NCBI GenBank assembly: GCA_963575745.1
Contig: CAUYUJ010000727.1
Span: 1 to 64,000 of the forward strand
DNA from: Prorocentrum cordatum
Lineage: Eukaryota; Sar; Dinophyceae; Prorocentrales; Prorocentraceae
Reading direction: 5' to 3'
Length of the DNA: 64,000 bases
How positions within the stretch are numbered: position 1 is the first letter of the stretch; each line of letters begins with the position of its first letter. Shown piece after piece: positions 42,964 through 53,690 of the stretch. A program made the translations under genes and the position numbers. Below the pieces are notes generated by a model, which was not told the origin of the DNA, made no database searches, and worked only from the letters and a program-made list of their open reading frames with translations.

Positions 42964-43141
42964 CTCCAGATTTCGTAATAAAAGGAAGGGGGTCTGGACC
43001 CTCCAAGACAAGCCATTTCAGACCCCCCCGTGGGAGAACCCTCCAAAACATCGTCCCCAGACCCCCCCAGGCCCTCCAAGATAGCCTGGAAGAGACCCCC
43101 CCCGAAACGAGACCCCCCTCCCTTTATTACGAAATCTGGAG
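42964..43141. mobile_element. 178-bp MITE with TA target duplication
   Basis: Terminal inverted repeats of about 31-33 bp: left CTCCAGATTTCGTAATAAAA then GGAAGGGGGTCT, right arm the complement with small changes (AGACCCCCCTCCCTTTATTA then CGAAATCTGGAG). Both ends are flanked by TA (42962-42963 and 43142-43143), the target duplication of Tc1/mariner-type elements. No coding capacity; the interior holds C-run/CCTCCAA repeats. Confidence 0.8.
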
Positions 43142-43143
43142 TA

Positions 43144-45182
43144 CTGGTTTTCCCTGATCGGTGCTTGCGCAAAGGGTCCTCGCGGATGATGTGTAAAGAC
43201 TTGACGAGCGTGCGCCGCCGGCTTCGGCAGGCGACCGCGTTCCCAAGGTTCCCGGGTGCCTGTTCCCGGGTTCCCCATTTGGGAGGCCTGGGAATGGGCA
43301 CCAACACCAACACAGGGGGTGGTCACCACAGGGGGGAGATGATCCTAGATTGCGGTGTTGGTGGTAATATTTCGGCCACCTTGGAAGCCATAATATTACC
43401 ACCATCACCGAGATCGGGATCTTCCTCCATCGGTGGAGGCACACCGACGATATTGGTGTTGGAGTCACTCTCCAGGCCTGCGACAATTCTGCGTCTTGGT
43501 GCGTGTGTGCCGCCGATTCCAGCGGGCGGCCGAGTACTGACGACCGAAGTTCCCGGAGAGTGACCTGGGAGCGGAGCGAGCGTGTGCAGTGCAGAAGCCA
43601 TGCGCCTATCGGCGCGCCGGCTGGATAATGCACGCACGCACACTTTGGCTCAGATTCGTAGGTTTGCGGCTGCCAAATTGGAAGAAAGTAAGGGCCACTG
43701 AACAATGAACAGTCGGACTGGGACTCGACTTCCAAACTCAACAACACACTTGGTGGTTAATATTCGGAGCTTGCGCGACGAGCACTGGGGATGGATCAGG
43801 GGCATGGGCAATGCCGCGAGGGTTCGGCAATTGCCCAATGAATCGTGCATTCCGCATCGGGTTCAGTATTGCGATCCGCTGCTGGTACGGAAAGCACTTG
43901 CGACATTTTCTTCGCGTCCATGCAAATTTTGGGAGGTTGCGGGGCCACCGCAAGTTCGGTATTGCGTCCCGCTCCTGATACGGAAGAACAAATCCATAAT
44001 GCGTCCATCATGCATGGGTCCGCTTCCCTTCTTCTGGGGTCGCGCCACGCCTTTTGCATGAGTCGTCGACACTGGCGGTGCAGCATCGCTGCCGATCGGA
44101 CCCCATAGGTGATGCCAGAACACTGGCCCAGCCCGGGATGCGCAGAGCAGGGTTCTTCAGGATGAGCTGCTGACGATGAAGGAGAGACGCATGAGCGCGA
44201 TGAGCTGGAACATCGTTTCCAACGAGATGAAAGCGAAGGGCCCCAACTCAGTTCAAGTAGAAAGCCCGCACAATTTCCATGCAGATCAAGCTCCAGAAGG
44301 CTTGGAGGATGCGATAAACAATGGTAGCGTGTGTGAATACTCAACTGTTCAATCAGCACCTTCACCATGCGCGACAATACGAATGACCTGGTCATTTCTC
44401 CCAACCCCATCTCCTCAACCTGATAAGTGTCCTTCTGGAATTGGATCCTCGGCTTCTCCTCCCATCCACATGCCTCAAATCTCGGGCCTAGAAGTTCACC
44501 GGGCACAATATGGTGCAGGCATTCGTCGGAGATCTGCCAAGGCCGCCAATCTTGTTTTGTTTTTTTTCTACATGGCCGCTGAACAGAAAAATCGAGGAGA
44601 TCGCTGTTGGCCAGCGGGCTTTGCCCTCTGCGCCACGGCCTCCCACTGACACGGCAGGGCGGGAATAATTAGTGGGGAGCAAGGTGGCGGAAGCAAGGAG
44701 GCTGTAGAGGAGAACGAAGGTCTCCTCCTCGAAGCAGCGCGGAACGCACAAGAGGGCGGGCGTGGCAGCCGGCAGCAAACACTTTGGCCGCGAGCGCCAC
44801 AGGAACACGCCTTCTTCGCGCCTACGTGTCCTAGCTATGGCCGTACGGTGCCAATACTATTCCGCGGCAAACGTGGCTCGCTCGCGAATGTCACCCAGTG
44901 GCCACATTCGTATTGCGGCACGTACAAAGAATCGGTGCTGAAGACTTATATTGTGGAACGCTCTGCATTGTAGCAGTTCGTTTAGTGGCAGAGTGCAGCG
45001 TGCCAATTCATATTGTGGCGCACTGCGTATTGTGTCGGGCTAATGCATTGGGCCCACGGCCCAAGCTGCTTGATCGGCGAACAGAAGCGACAGACAAAAT
45101 GTCTGGAGCGGAATGACCAGGGGGGAGGGGGCAAATATGTCGTACAGAGAGGATAAGGACGCTCAAGTATTCATGCTCGAGC
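43144..45182. other. Gene-poor region with short tandem and inverted repeats
   Basis: A stem-loop at 43363-43405 (13-bp arms TGGTGGTAATATT) and two copies of a GTATTGCG(A/T)(T/C)CCGCT..TGRTACGGAA block about 95 bp apart (about 43,866 and 43,961). TATTGTGG/TATTGCGG motifs recur near 44,910-45,030. No gene is supported. Confidence 0.5.
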
Positions 45183-46856
45183 TCACGCCACCGTGCCGAC
45201 CACCTTCCTCACCTTTCCCATGACCCTCTTCATCCAATCGAACTCTCTGAACTTGTTCCTCCACGGCACCGAGTCCCACTGCCTGCTGATGACGTGGTCC
45301 TGAATCAAGTGTTCCTGGAAGAGATTGTGTCCTTGGGTCCACTCCGCATGGCCGTCTGCCGTGCTTAAACCTCCGAAACCGTACAGGTTGAGCTCGTCAC
45401 ACACAGGTAGGAACGTGAAAAACGCATGGAGGCCCGTGGTGGCCAACGCTCCATGTAGAGTGTGAAATCCCGTGGCAACCATCCTCGATATGTTCGTGTG
45501 CGTGCAGCCCACCAAGGGATGGTCGGGGCCCCACTTGGAAGCCATCTCGCTGGGCTTGCACCTCTCTAGGTCCCCGCGGGCAATGATCCCGGCCTTGGGA
45601 CAACCGACGGCGTCGGCGCACTTGATCACTTTGGCGTTTTCACCGCCCATCAACGAGACTTGCCCCGACAACTCGTGGTTGACATAGAAAAAATCAGTCT
45701 TTGCGCCGAAGTCGGCGTAATACTCGCCCCTGGGGAGGCGGTTGATCCGGATTACGGCAGTGTGCCCATCGATCTCCGCGCCCTTGTGCGAGCCCTTCAT
45801 CACCCCCGACGCCCCGACCAGCGCACACCTCGACAGGTCGATCTTGTCGAAGCCCTCCCCCTGGACCATGTCGAGCACGCCGTGCAGCCTGTCCCGCCCG
45901 ATCGCTGCGGCGGGCTCCTCGACGCCGGGGGCGAGGGTGCGGCCCTGGTCCATCATCCAAGTGTCGAACGCCATGTTCTTGGAGCACAACCCGGGCACCA
46001 CCAGATGGCGCAGCTTGCAGGGGGTGAAGGCCGCGCGGTCCTGGTGGGCCACGACTATGGCCTCGCACAGCGGGTCCTGCTCGCAGCGCATCATGCACTC
46101 GTTCACGGTGATCTTTCGCCCCGCGTAGGTCTGAAAGTGAGTGCCGGTGATCCCTGGGAAGTTCCAGCTGCCAGCGCCGGGGTAACAGTTGAGGCCCTCA
46201 TAGCGCCTCCAGCCAGAGACCTCCTGGATCTGCGCGACGCGGTCTGGGATGGGGCCCCGCCTGTAGGTGTCGTAGGAGGGTCCGTCCTGGCACTCGTCGA
46301 GCACCAGCTCCGGGAGCAGCCAGCACGGGCCACTCGTGTTCTTGCCTGCCTCCACCGTGATTCCGTGGCAGAAATCGCTCTCCATGCACGCTTTCAGACA
46401 CACGTCCAGGGTGCAGTTGTTCCCGTGGTCCTCGCTCGTACTGCCGTCGGGGAAGTGCCCGCTGCCGAAGCCGACGCGCCAGCAATTCTTCCCCTTGACT
46501 GGCGACCAGTCGTGCGTCAAAATCTCGGCGACTCTGTCGTTGATGGTCCCGGTTGCCCCCATCCCGGCGACATCCTCTGTCACATTGGGGTGCAGGCTGC
46601 GATGGCGCTGGTCCAGTCTGTTCGCACCTTCTTCTTCTGTGAGGCCCCGCGGTCGGGCCCACGCGCTCAGGCCCCCGCCTGCAGCGCACCACCGCGCCAC
46701 CCCCGCCGCAGCGCAGCACACGGCGACGACGCACGCCCGTCGCGGCAGCCTCCCTCGGCCGGCGGGCGCCTGGGTGAGGGCCTCGGTGCTGCTGGCCCCT
46801 GGGGCCCCAGCGTCCGCGGCCAGCCGGAGCCCCGCGACCGCGGAGTAGTCGGCCAT
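45183..46856 (-). CDS. GT29 sialyltransferase-like type II membrane protein with two PAN/Apple-like domains
   Basis: Intact single-exon frame of 557 codons, ATG at 46856. Residues 41-54 (ACVVAVCCAAAGVA) form a short signal anchor, placing the protein in the Golgi lumen. Two Cys-rich modules at about 124-200 and 222-305 have the PAN/Apple layout (for example NCTLDVCLKACMESDFCHGI and ECMMRCEQDPLCEAIV). The GT29 catalytic part shows sialylmotif L at 344-375 (CALVGASGVMKGSHKG ... IRINRLP), motif S at about 461-495 (ATGFHTLHGAL ... LNLYGFG), HAEW at 503 as a likely motif III, and motif VS as H510-x4-E515. These are the CMP-sialic acid and acceptor-binding motifs of the family; substrate is unknown and could be a KDN-like sugar. 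A DinoSL relic 60 nt upstream fixes the transcript 5' end. Confidence 0.8.
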   Translation of the reverse strand: MADYSAVAGLRLAADAGAPGASSTEALTQAPAGRGRLPRRACVVAVCCAAAGVARWCAAGGGLSAWARPRGLTEEEGANRLDQRHRSLHPNVTEDVAGMGATGTINDRVAEILTHDWSPVKGKNCWRVGFGSGHFPDGSTSEDHGNNCTLDVCLKACMESDFCHGITVEAGKNTSGPCWLLPELVLDECQDGPSYDTYRRGPIPDRVAQIQEVSGWRRYEGLNCYPGAGSWNFPGITGTHFQTYAGRKITVNECMMRCEQDPLCEAIVVAHQDRAAFTPCKLRHLVVPGLCSKNMAFDTWMMDQGRTLAPGVEEPAAAIGRDRLHGVLDMVQGEGFDKIDLSRCALVGASGVMKGSHKGAEIDGHTAVIRINRLPRGEYYADFGAKTDFFYVNHELSGQVSLMGGENAKVIKCADAVGCPKAGIIARGDLERCKPSEMASKWGPDHPLVGCTHTNISRMVATGFHTLHGALATTGLHAFFTFLPVCDELNLYGFGGLSTADGHAEWTQGHNLFQEHLIQDHVISRQWDSVPWRNKFREFDWMKRVMGKVRKVVGTVA

Positions 46857-46916
46857 GGCTGATGGGCCTGTTTTCCACCACCGCCTTCACCACAAGCTGG
46901 AGGGGCACCAATGGCT

Positions 46917-46937
46917 CTTGAGCCAAAATGACTACGG
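46917..46937 (-). other. Dinoflagellate spliced-leader relic
   Basis: Minus-strand CCGTAGTCATTTTGGCTCAA then G matches DinoSL at 20 of 21 positions (one C-to-T). It is genomic and 60 nt upstream of an intronless gene, so it is a fossil of a trans-spliced mRNA that was reverse-transcribed and reinserted. Directly 3' of it, AGCCATTGG may be a second truncated relic. Confidence 0.9.
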
Positions 46938-47194
46938 GCCAGTCTTGTTCTGTATATCTGGCGGTGCGAGTGTGCAGCACAGCCATTGAGCAGGGAAACG
47001 CCTGGCGTGCCCATGCTACGGGCCGATCCACCCTCTCCTAGCCACTCAGAGGAGTAGGCTTCGGAGACGCCTGCATGCCAATCCCGCCAGCCCACTGGGC
47101 GTAGGTGGTTTAGGGAGTTCCCTCTTCCACCTCCCTTCTTGACTCTTTCCTCTCCTGGACCTGGACGGGGCGCCCGCGAGGTGTCAGAGGGCAT

Positions 47195-47785
47195 TGCTTC
47201 GCCCAAGATGGCGCCAAGAGGGTCTCCGAGAGCCCAAGATGATCTCCAAGATGGCAGACGATAGCCCAATATGCCTCAAGATGGTTCCCAAGATGCTCCA
47301 AGAAGCCCCAAGAACGCTCCAAGACGGCTCCAAGATGCCTCCGAGACTTCCAGAGTGGCCCCCACGAGGCCAATACCCGTTCAAACGGCCAAGGGAAGCC
47401 AATGTGTTTTGCATTCTCGCCCGTTCGCTTCCGATAGCTTTCCGAGGCCTCAAGATGGCTCCAAGACGGCCTAAGAGGGCTCCCGAAGGGGCCCACGAGG
47501 TCGTCAAGACGGCCCAAAGAGCGCCCAAAAGCGCCCCAAGAGGGGCCCAGGAGGGGATTACTGGGGCTCCCGAAGGGGACGCGAAGTGCGACCATCCCTT
47601 TCGTTGATCGATGTCCTCCAAGATGGCCCCAAGAGCGCTTCGGAAGCTTCCAAGAGCGCCCCAAGAGGGCTGCAAGAGGGCCCCAAGAGGTTCCCCGAGG
47701 CACCCAAGACGCTCCAAGAGACCTCCAGGACCGCTAAGAGGCCCCCGAAACGCTCCAAGAGGCTTCCAAAAGGCTTCCAATAGAC
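47195..47785. repeat. CCAAGATGGC/CCAAGAGGC dispersed tandem repeat, block 1
   Basis: Irregular 10-15-bp units (CTCCAAGATGGC, CCCAAGAGGGC) around a non-repetitive core near 47,395-47,450 (TGTTTTGCATTCTCGCCCG). The same arrangement, with a related core, is seen at 62,040-62,700. The repetitive Trp/Gly/Leu reading on minus is compositional. Confidence 0.85.
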
Positions 47786-48732
47786 ATCCGGAGACCCGAA
47801 GAGAGTCTGAGAGGCAACCCGCCTTTGCTTTGCATCGTTTCTGGATAGGCTGGTGGGGATACTTTTTTGATCGCGACCGCGGCGAAAGAACGTCGGGCGG
47901 CGTCCAGGGCACGGCACGCAAGCAGCAGCCCCAAATTAGCGCAGGGAGGAAGAAAGGCGAAAAGAGGACAAGAACGAGCGGGAGGGAGATAAACAGGACG
48001 CGGCCCTCACTGCCGCTCAGAGGAGCGCGAGCGCCAAGAAGAACTTGGCTGGTGGGGATACGTCCGGCGGCGTCACGAATCAGCTTGGGCTACGCGCGGA
48101 ACTAATTGACCTAGCGCGCGCACAGGCGGCTGCAGGACTACCGCCGGGGGGACGCTGAAACGCGCCGAGGGCTGAGGCTGCAGGAGCTTCCGGGAGCTGC
48201 CAACTGGCCAAGCAAGCGCGCGGGCATCCCAGGGACGAGGCCACCAGGATGGTTGAATTGGACCTTGTCGCACCAGGCGCCAAAGGTCGACGCGCCACAG
48301 GCGTGGCGAAGCGCGGGGCTGCATAAACAGACCAACGTGCGAGGCTGCAGGCCAACGTAGATGATCACACATGGCCAACCAAGAAGGCTGAACCACTCTT
48401 GAGTAGACCAGCGGGCCAGCGAGCGAGCGAGCGAGCCACCATGCGGGCAAATGTCCGGGCCGACCTATGACCTGGTGGGGAGGCCGTGGCGTCCAGAAAC
48501 CTAATCGATGAGCTACACGCAAGCATGCCAATGAGCGATGAGATACACGCAGCCATGCAAATAAACAGCGAGGCAATCAAAAAGTTAGGACGGAAGCGGG
48601 GGAGGAGAGGAGGAGAGGGGGGAGGAAGTCCTCGATGTGGAAGTCGGCGTTCTGCAGTTACGTCGCGCGCATGCCGTTCGAATGTCGACCAAATGAAGAT
48701 GTCTTGAGCCGCACGGGCCCAACTAATGTCGT

Positions 48733-51700
48733 TCAGCTGGCCTGTTGTAGTCGGCGTGGCCGTTGGATGTTGGTCGGGGCTGCTTTGTTGGAGTTGACGA
48801 TGTCGTCTTCCCAGTGCTTGCGCTGTCTGCCGTGCTGTCGCTGTCCGCGTCGGCGTGGATTCTCTGCCGGTTGCCAGTGGAGTGTGCGCCGCGTCCATCT
48901 TGTGGGGTCATGGTTAGCGACCCTTGACGCAATGCGCCGCGATCTCTGTCTGCGAATCCTTTCCCACTTTGCGACTTGGTAGTGCTGCATGAGCTGTTCA
49001 GCACGCCTTGTTGATCGCTGAGTGTACTCAACCCAGGGTTCCAGCACGTCCTCGTTGTCGTCGTCGTTGTCGGCGTCGTTGCTCTCGCTGTGCTGGTCTG
49101 TCGCTTGCTGCTGCGCTGCGTGGCTGTCTGCGTCGTCAGTGCTGTCGGTTTGGTCAGGAGCGTCCTCAAGCGCTTCTTTGGTCGCGCCGTCGTCTGTGCC
49201 GCCGCGGTCGTTGTGAGGGTTTGTGTTGTGACAGATTCGTCGCCGCGTCGTTCTGATGATCATGCGGAGCATGCGTCGCTGCGTTCGTCGCAGGTGTTGC
49301 CGGAGAGGTTCCGCGAGCGCCCGGGTCTCAGCTCCGTCGAGAGCCGTCGGCATTGCTGTGCTATTGAAGAGTCGAAACCTGTGCGCTAGCGAGCGCTGCT
49401 TACTGGTCAGCTCCTGTCTGTGCGTGGCGAATGACGCCCATGCGGCCCTCGTTCGGCGGCGAATATCTGTCTACATCGCGTCGTGGAAGCTGATGAGATG
49501 ACCGAGATATTTAATACTGCCCTCGTACAGCAAGATGTCGATGTCCATGCCCTCTACGCGCGCCGTGCGCGAACTCGCCCTGCAGGTCCGTCTCGCCTGG
49601 TTGCTCATGATCTTGGTTTTGGACGGGTGCAGCTCGAGTCCGCGCGGCTTTGCCGCCCGCGCTACGTCTTCCAGCATCGTCGCGAGGCGCGGAAGAGTTT
49701 GGCTGGTCAGGAGCACGTCGTCGGCGAAGCGAAGGTTGGTTAGCGCCGGTGGCGGTTGGAAGCCCCAGCCGAACGCCCTTGCCTTTTTTATATAGCCATT
49801 CGGTGATCAGCGGTTCGAGAATGTGCTGCAGAAGAGCGTTTAAAAGAAGGGTACTGAACGGGCCCCCTTGTTTGGTGCCCCGTGCAAGGTTGAAGGGCCG
49901 GCTGCTCACGTCCGTCTTGACCGTGGCTTTCTGTCCCTCGCACAGCTGCTGGAGTAGATGGATGTATCCTGGCTGGACACCTTGCGCCTGCAGTCATGCC
50001 CAGATGCAATCGCGTTCGGCTCTGTCGTTGGCCTTTTTAAAGTCAAGCGCTGCAATCCACAAATTATGGTTCCATTCGCGCGCGCGGCCTCGAAGAATGT
50101 GGAACGTTAGGAAGTGGTCGGTGGTCGAATGTCCTGGTCTGAAGCATGCGTGGTCAGCTGACTGTCGAGAGTCGAGCGTTGGTTGGAGTCGGGCGTAAAG
50201 TAGCCTGCTGAAGAGCTAGTAAAATAGCGGCATTGTGCATATAGGGCGGTAGTTTTGAGGAAGTGAGAGGCCCCCACTTCTTTGGAATTACCGCGACGAC
50301 TGCGCCCTTCCAGCTGGCCGGCGGTGGGGCGCTGGATTGCAGGATCGCGCTGTAGAGGTGGATCAATGCCTCTTTGAGCTCTTCCGCGCCGTCTTTCAGC
50401 ATCTCTGCTCGGAGGCATTTCGTGTCTGGGGCTTTGCCGCGGCGAAGCCCTCTGATTGCTTTGTCCAGCTCCGTTCTTGTGAAAAAGGCGGGAGGTCGTT
50501 GTCGGGTCTCTCCTGCTGCGCCGGCTCCGCCGTTGAATCGTAAAGGTGCTCGTAGAATTCTGCGAAACCGTCAGCAATGTCTTGTCTTGTCGCGCGTGCG
50601 GCGCCATCTTCGTCTGTCATGTGCGTGATGGGCGTCCGCCTTCTGCGCGTTCCGATGCGCGTGCTGCTCTACTGACTGAACTTGTCAAGCACGTAACTTA
50701 TATGAGATCGTCGCGTCCTTCGCTTCGTCGCTCGGATCTTCTGCTGTATAAGTTTGCTCAGGTGTTTTCGAGTTTGGTGGTCGTTGCTTGGTGTCTGGTG
50801 ACGCTGCCCTTGTAGAAAGCGTAGTCCTTCCTCTCCTCTGTCGGGCGGGAAGTCTCGTCGCGGCTCCCCAGCTGCGCTGGCAGCGACGGCGGCTTCGATG
50901 ATCAAATTTTGGATGTGGCCATCAATGCTTGTGAGTCGGTTGGCAAATCCTCTGGGTGTAGTCGTGGACGCCGGTGCTCACGGTAGGCGCTTGTGTCGGT
51001 GATTCGTCCTGTCGGTCTGAGTGTTGGACGTGGGTGATGTCGTCGTGCGTCGTCGCTCCGTGGCTGTTTCGTTAAAGAAGATTCTGGCATCCTCAGGTCG
51101 ATGAGAATAGCCTTGTGGTCGGATCCCATCTCGGACGTGCCGTTGGCCTCAGCGATCGCGCAGTGTCGGAAGAGCTTGCGGTTGAGCAATGCGTCATCGA
51201 GCTGCTTCTCATTGTTGCCGCTGGCGTGCGTTATCTGCTTGCGCGTTGGCTTGCGAAAGAAGGCGTTTGCGATTGCATGCCCCTCCTGCGCGGCCCAATG
51301 TCGTAACCAGGTGCCTCTCGAGGTTTCGTTCCCATAGCCGTGGTGACACATGCATCCTGGAATGGCGCGGTCGTCATCGTCGCTGTCGTCTTTGTCGCCG
51401 TCCTCGGATATGTTGGATGCCCCCGCCTGCGCATTGAAGCCGCTGGCGAGAAAGAAGTGGCGCCGCGCTTTGATGCTCTCTCTCTCTGTGGATCTCGTGG
51501 ACGGCGTCGCATATGCGCTGAACGCGCGCGTCGCTGCAACCAGAATGTAGGAAGTACGCCGACGCCAATTTAAATTTCAGCCGCCCCCTCTGCAATGACA
51601 TTGTGGCGAGTCTCGGCGAAAGTGCTTGAAACTTCTGCATATATTTCCCCCGGCGCTTGTGTGCCAAAATCAGAACCCCAAGGCATGCTTGGTCGTTGCC

Positions 51701-51871
51701 AGACCCTGCGGAAGTGTGTCCCTCCGTGGTTGTCCATAGCTCCGTCGCCGTTGTTCTCCACGTCTCGTTGATGAGTACGAAATCCCAATGTGCACTGTCA
51801 AGCTCTGCGATCAGCCCTTGGATTCGGTCGTCCGTCGTGAGTGACCGGGCGTTTCTGCGAACGACCTCCAT
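48733..51871 (-). CDS. LINE 2 ORF2: endonuclease and reverse transcriptase (multiply frameshifted)
   Basis: ATG at 51871 opens MEVVRRNARSLTTDDRIQGL and WDFVLINETW (EEP endonuclease N-terminus with the Glu). A GFNAQAG segment (near 51,450) stands for the DFN box, and EMGSDHKAILIDLRM is the C-terminal SDH (about 51,120). RT blocks follow: GFAEFYEHLYDS linker (about 50,550), SWKGAVVAVIPKKWG (50,290), RGTKQGGPFSTLLLNALLQH (49,880), LRFADDVLLTSQ (FADD at 49718-49729), and IKYLGHLISFHDAM. The tail LRQHLRRTQRRMLRMIIR and GRQRKHWEDDIV (to 48,733) is the usual LINE C-terminus. At least four frame changes are needed, so this copy is likely inactive. Confidence 0.82.
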
Positions 51872-51944
51872 GACTCTGGAGGGGGGGGGCCAGGAAGGAG
51901 GGGGGGGGGGGGGCAGGGGAGGGAAGGCAAAGTTGTAGGAGTTT

Positions 51945-52760
51945 ATTTGGTTGGTTGGTGGGGTTGGTGTGGCTGGTAGGCGGGGTCGCTGCTGCTGGTA
52001 GGTGGTGCTGCTGGTCGGATGTCGGCGTCGTTCGGTGGAGTGCGCTGGTCGGGTGGGACGTGGCTGCTTGCGGATGCGCTGCTGGTTGGTGCTGGTCGGT
52101 CGCGGGTGGCGCTGGGAAATGCTGGTCGCGTGAAGTCGTTCCTGCTTGAGGTGGTGCTGCTTGGCGGTGCTGGTCGATGGTGGGTGGTTGCTGCTGGTCG
52201 GGTGGGGCCGGTGCTGCTTGTGGTGGTGCTGCTGGTCGACGGTGGTCGGTGTCGGCTGCTGTCTGGCGGTGTTGGTCGGCTGGAGTCGATGCTGCTTGTG
52301 GTGCTGCTGGTGGGTTGTAGGCGTCGGTCGGCGGAGTGCGCTGGTCGGGCGGGGTCGGCGCTGCTTGCTGCGGAGCTGCTGGTCGGTGTTGGTCGTCGGC
52401 GGGTGGCGCTGAGATATGCTGGTCGATTGGAGTCGGCGCTGCCTCAGGTGGCGTTGCTGGTCGGTGCTGGTCGGTGGTGGGTGGTTGTTGGTCGGGTGCA
52501 GTCGGTGCTGCCTGTGGTGGTGCTGCTGGTCGACGGTGGTCGGTGACGGCTGCTGTCGTTTTTGGTTGGTTGAGGTTGGTGCTGCTGGTGTTGCTGCTGG
52601 TCGGTGGTCTGCGCTGGTTGATTGGGCGTGCTGTGCTGGTCGGGATGGGTCGGCGCTGTTTGCGGTGCTGCGTGGTCGGCGTTGGACGGCGGCGTGTGCT
52701 GGTTGAGTGAGGTCAGCGCTGCTGGCGATGGTGTTGTTGCACGGCGTTGGTGCTGTGTCT
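51945..52760. repeat. GCTGCTGGTCGG minisatellite
   Basis: About 800 bp of irregular units (GTGCTGCTGGTCGGTG, GGTGTTGGTCGGC) between the two ORFs of LINE 2. Val/Leu/Gly and Gln/His/Pro readings are artefacts. Confidence 0.85.
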
Positions 52761-52768
52761 GTTGGTTG

Positions 52769-53686
52769 CTAGCTGTCACTGCCCATGATGGCGCTGATCG
52801 CCGGAGAATGCACGCTGGCACGTCGCCGCTTACGTGCACAAGGTCCGTTCTGCCGCCTCCGGTGCTGAACGTTGGCGTCGCGGTCGTAGTAGGCCGCGAA
52901 GCCGGAGCCGACGCTGGATATCCTGAGTGGGAGGTTCCTGTAGGAAGGGGGTAAAAAGTTAAATTGTCGCTCGGTTTCTGGAAAAATCCGGCCTTTGAAT
53001 GCCCATCTGGATGAATCCTGGGAGGATGGTGAAACGCAGAACTGTGTATTAGGGCGCGCTGGATTTGCGTGCCTGGCGGCCGTCCTTGTCACAGGTCGCT
53101 GTCCGTGGGCGGGTCCTTGATCTTGTCCTTCCACACCTGGATAGAATCCTGCTCCTGTTGTTCAATGTGTTTTGCTGCTGCCGTGGTGGTCCATATCGCC
53201 GGAGGGCTACCTTCTTGGACCACACGATCTTCATCTCGATGTCTTTGTTATTGTAGTCGGCGTGTTCGCTGAAGTGGTGCTTGGTGTAGCCTAGATGTTT
53301 ATCCTGCTCCTTTCCTTCAGCGTCAGATTGTTCTTGAACGCCTTGCCTTTTTTATCATTGGGTCGGCCTTGTGTGTTGCGGCATTTCTAATAAAATTCCA
53401 CTTTGATTGGGATCGACAAGAAACTGATGATGCCCATCTTGGCCTGGTCGGTTCGGGTGGATAATTTAGCGGCGTGGCCATCGCCAATCACTTGAACTAG
53501 TGTGCCCTCGATGTCCTCTATGGTATCGCGTGGTGCTCGACTCGCTTGAAATCCAAATGCCATGATTTGCCTCGTGCGCTCGTCCGCCGGAACGCCGGGG
53601 TGCCTCGCCCGACTCCACGGAGACAGAATGAATGCCACAAGCGCGATGGACTGAGCGGGGTCGCAGACAGCCGAGGGCTGAGGCAA
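52769..53686 (-). CDS. Candidate LINE 2 ORF1 (broken)
   Basis: Pieces in several frames read as one decayed protein: RQIMAFGFQASRAPRDTIED and EGTLVQVIGDGHAAKLST, then MKIVWSKKVALRRYGPP (about 53,234), then FKGRIFPETERQFNFLPPSY and IMGSDS at the end (52,769). The layout (RRM-like strand/helix alternation followed by a basic region) suits a LINE ORF1 but the similarity is weak. Stops and shifts occur throughout. Confidence 0.4.
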
Positions 53687-53690
53687 CCTG

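Larger units (their letters stand above)
48723..53690 (-). mobile_element. LINE 2, non-LTR retrotransposon
   Basis: Candidate ORF1 (53,686-52,769) and ORF2 (51,871-48,733) on the minus strand, separated by an 800-bp CTGGTCGG minisatellite. No RNase H domain is seen, unlike the first LINE. A GGCGGGGATGCTTTTTAAGA motif just upstream (53,707) has a partner downstream of the element at about 47,850. Confidence 0.75.

Noticed and set aside
43363-43405. A stem-loop containing TAATATTAC, the geminivirus-type nick-site word.
   Set aside because: The word lies in the stem, not the loop, and there is no Rep-like gene nearby. A chance match is likely.
46917-46937. A functional SL-RNA gene.
   Set aside because: The base after the leader is not followed by a GT/GC donor with an SL-RNA intron, and there is one mismatch inside the leader. 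A relic fits better.
47184-47921. Trp/Gly/Leu-rich minus-strand protein.
   Set aside because: It is the translation of the CCAAGATGGC repeat and has no stable frame outside it.
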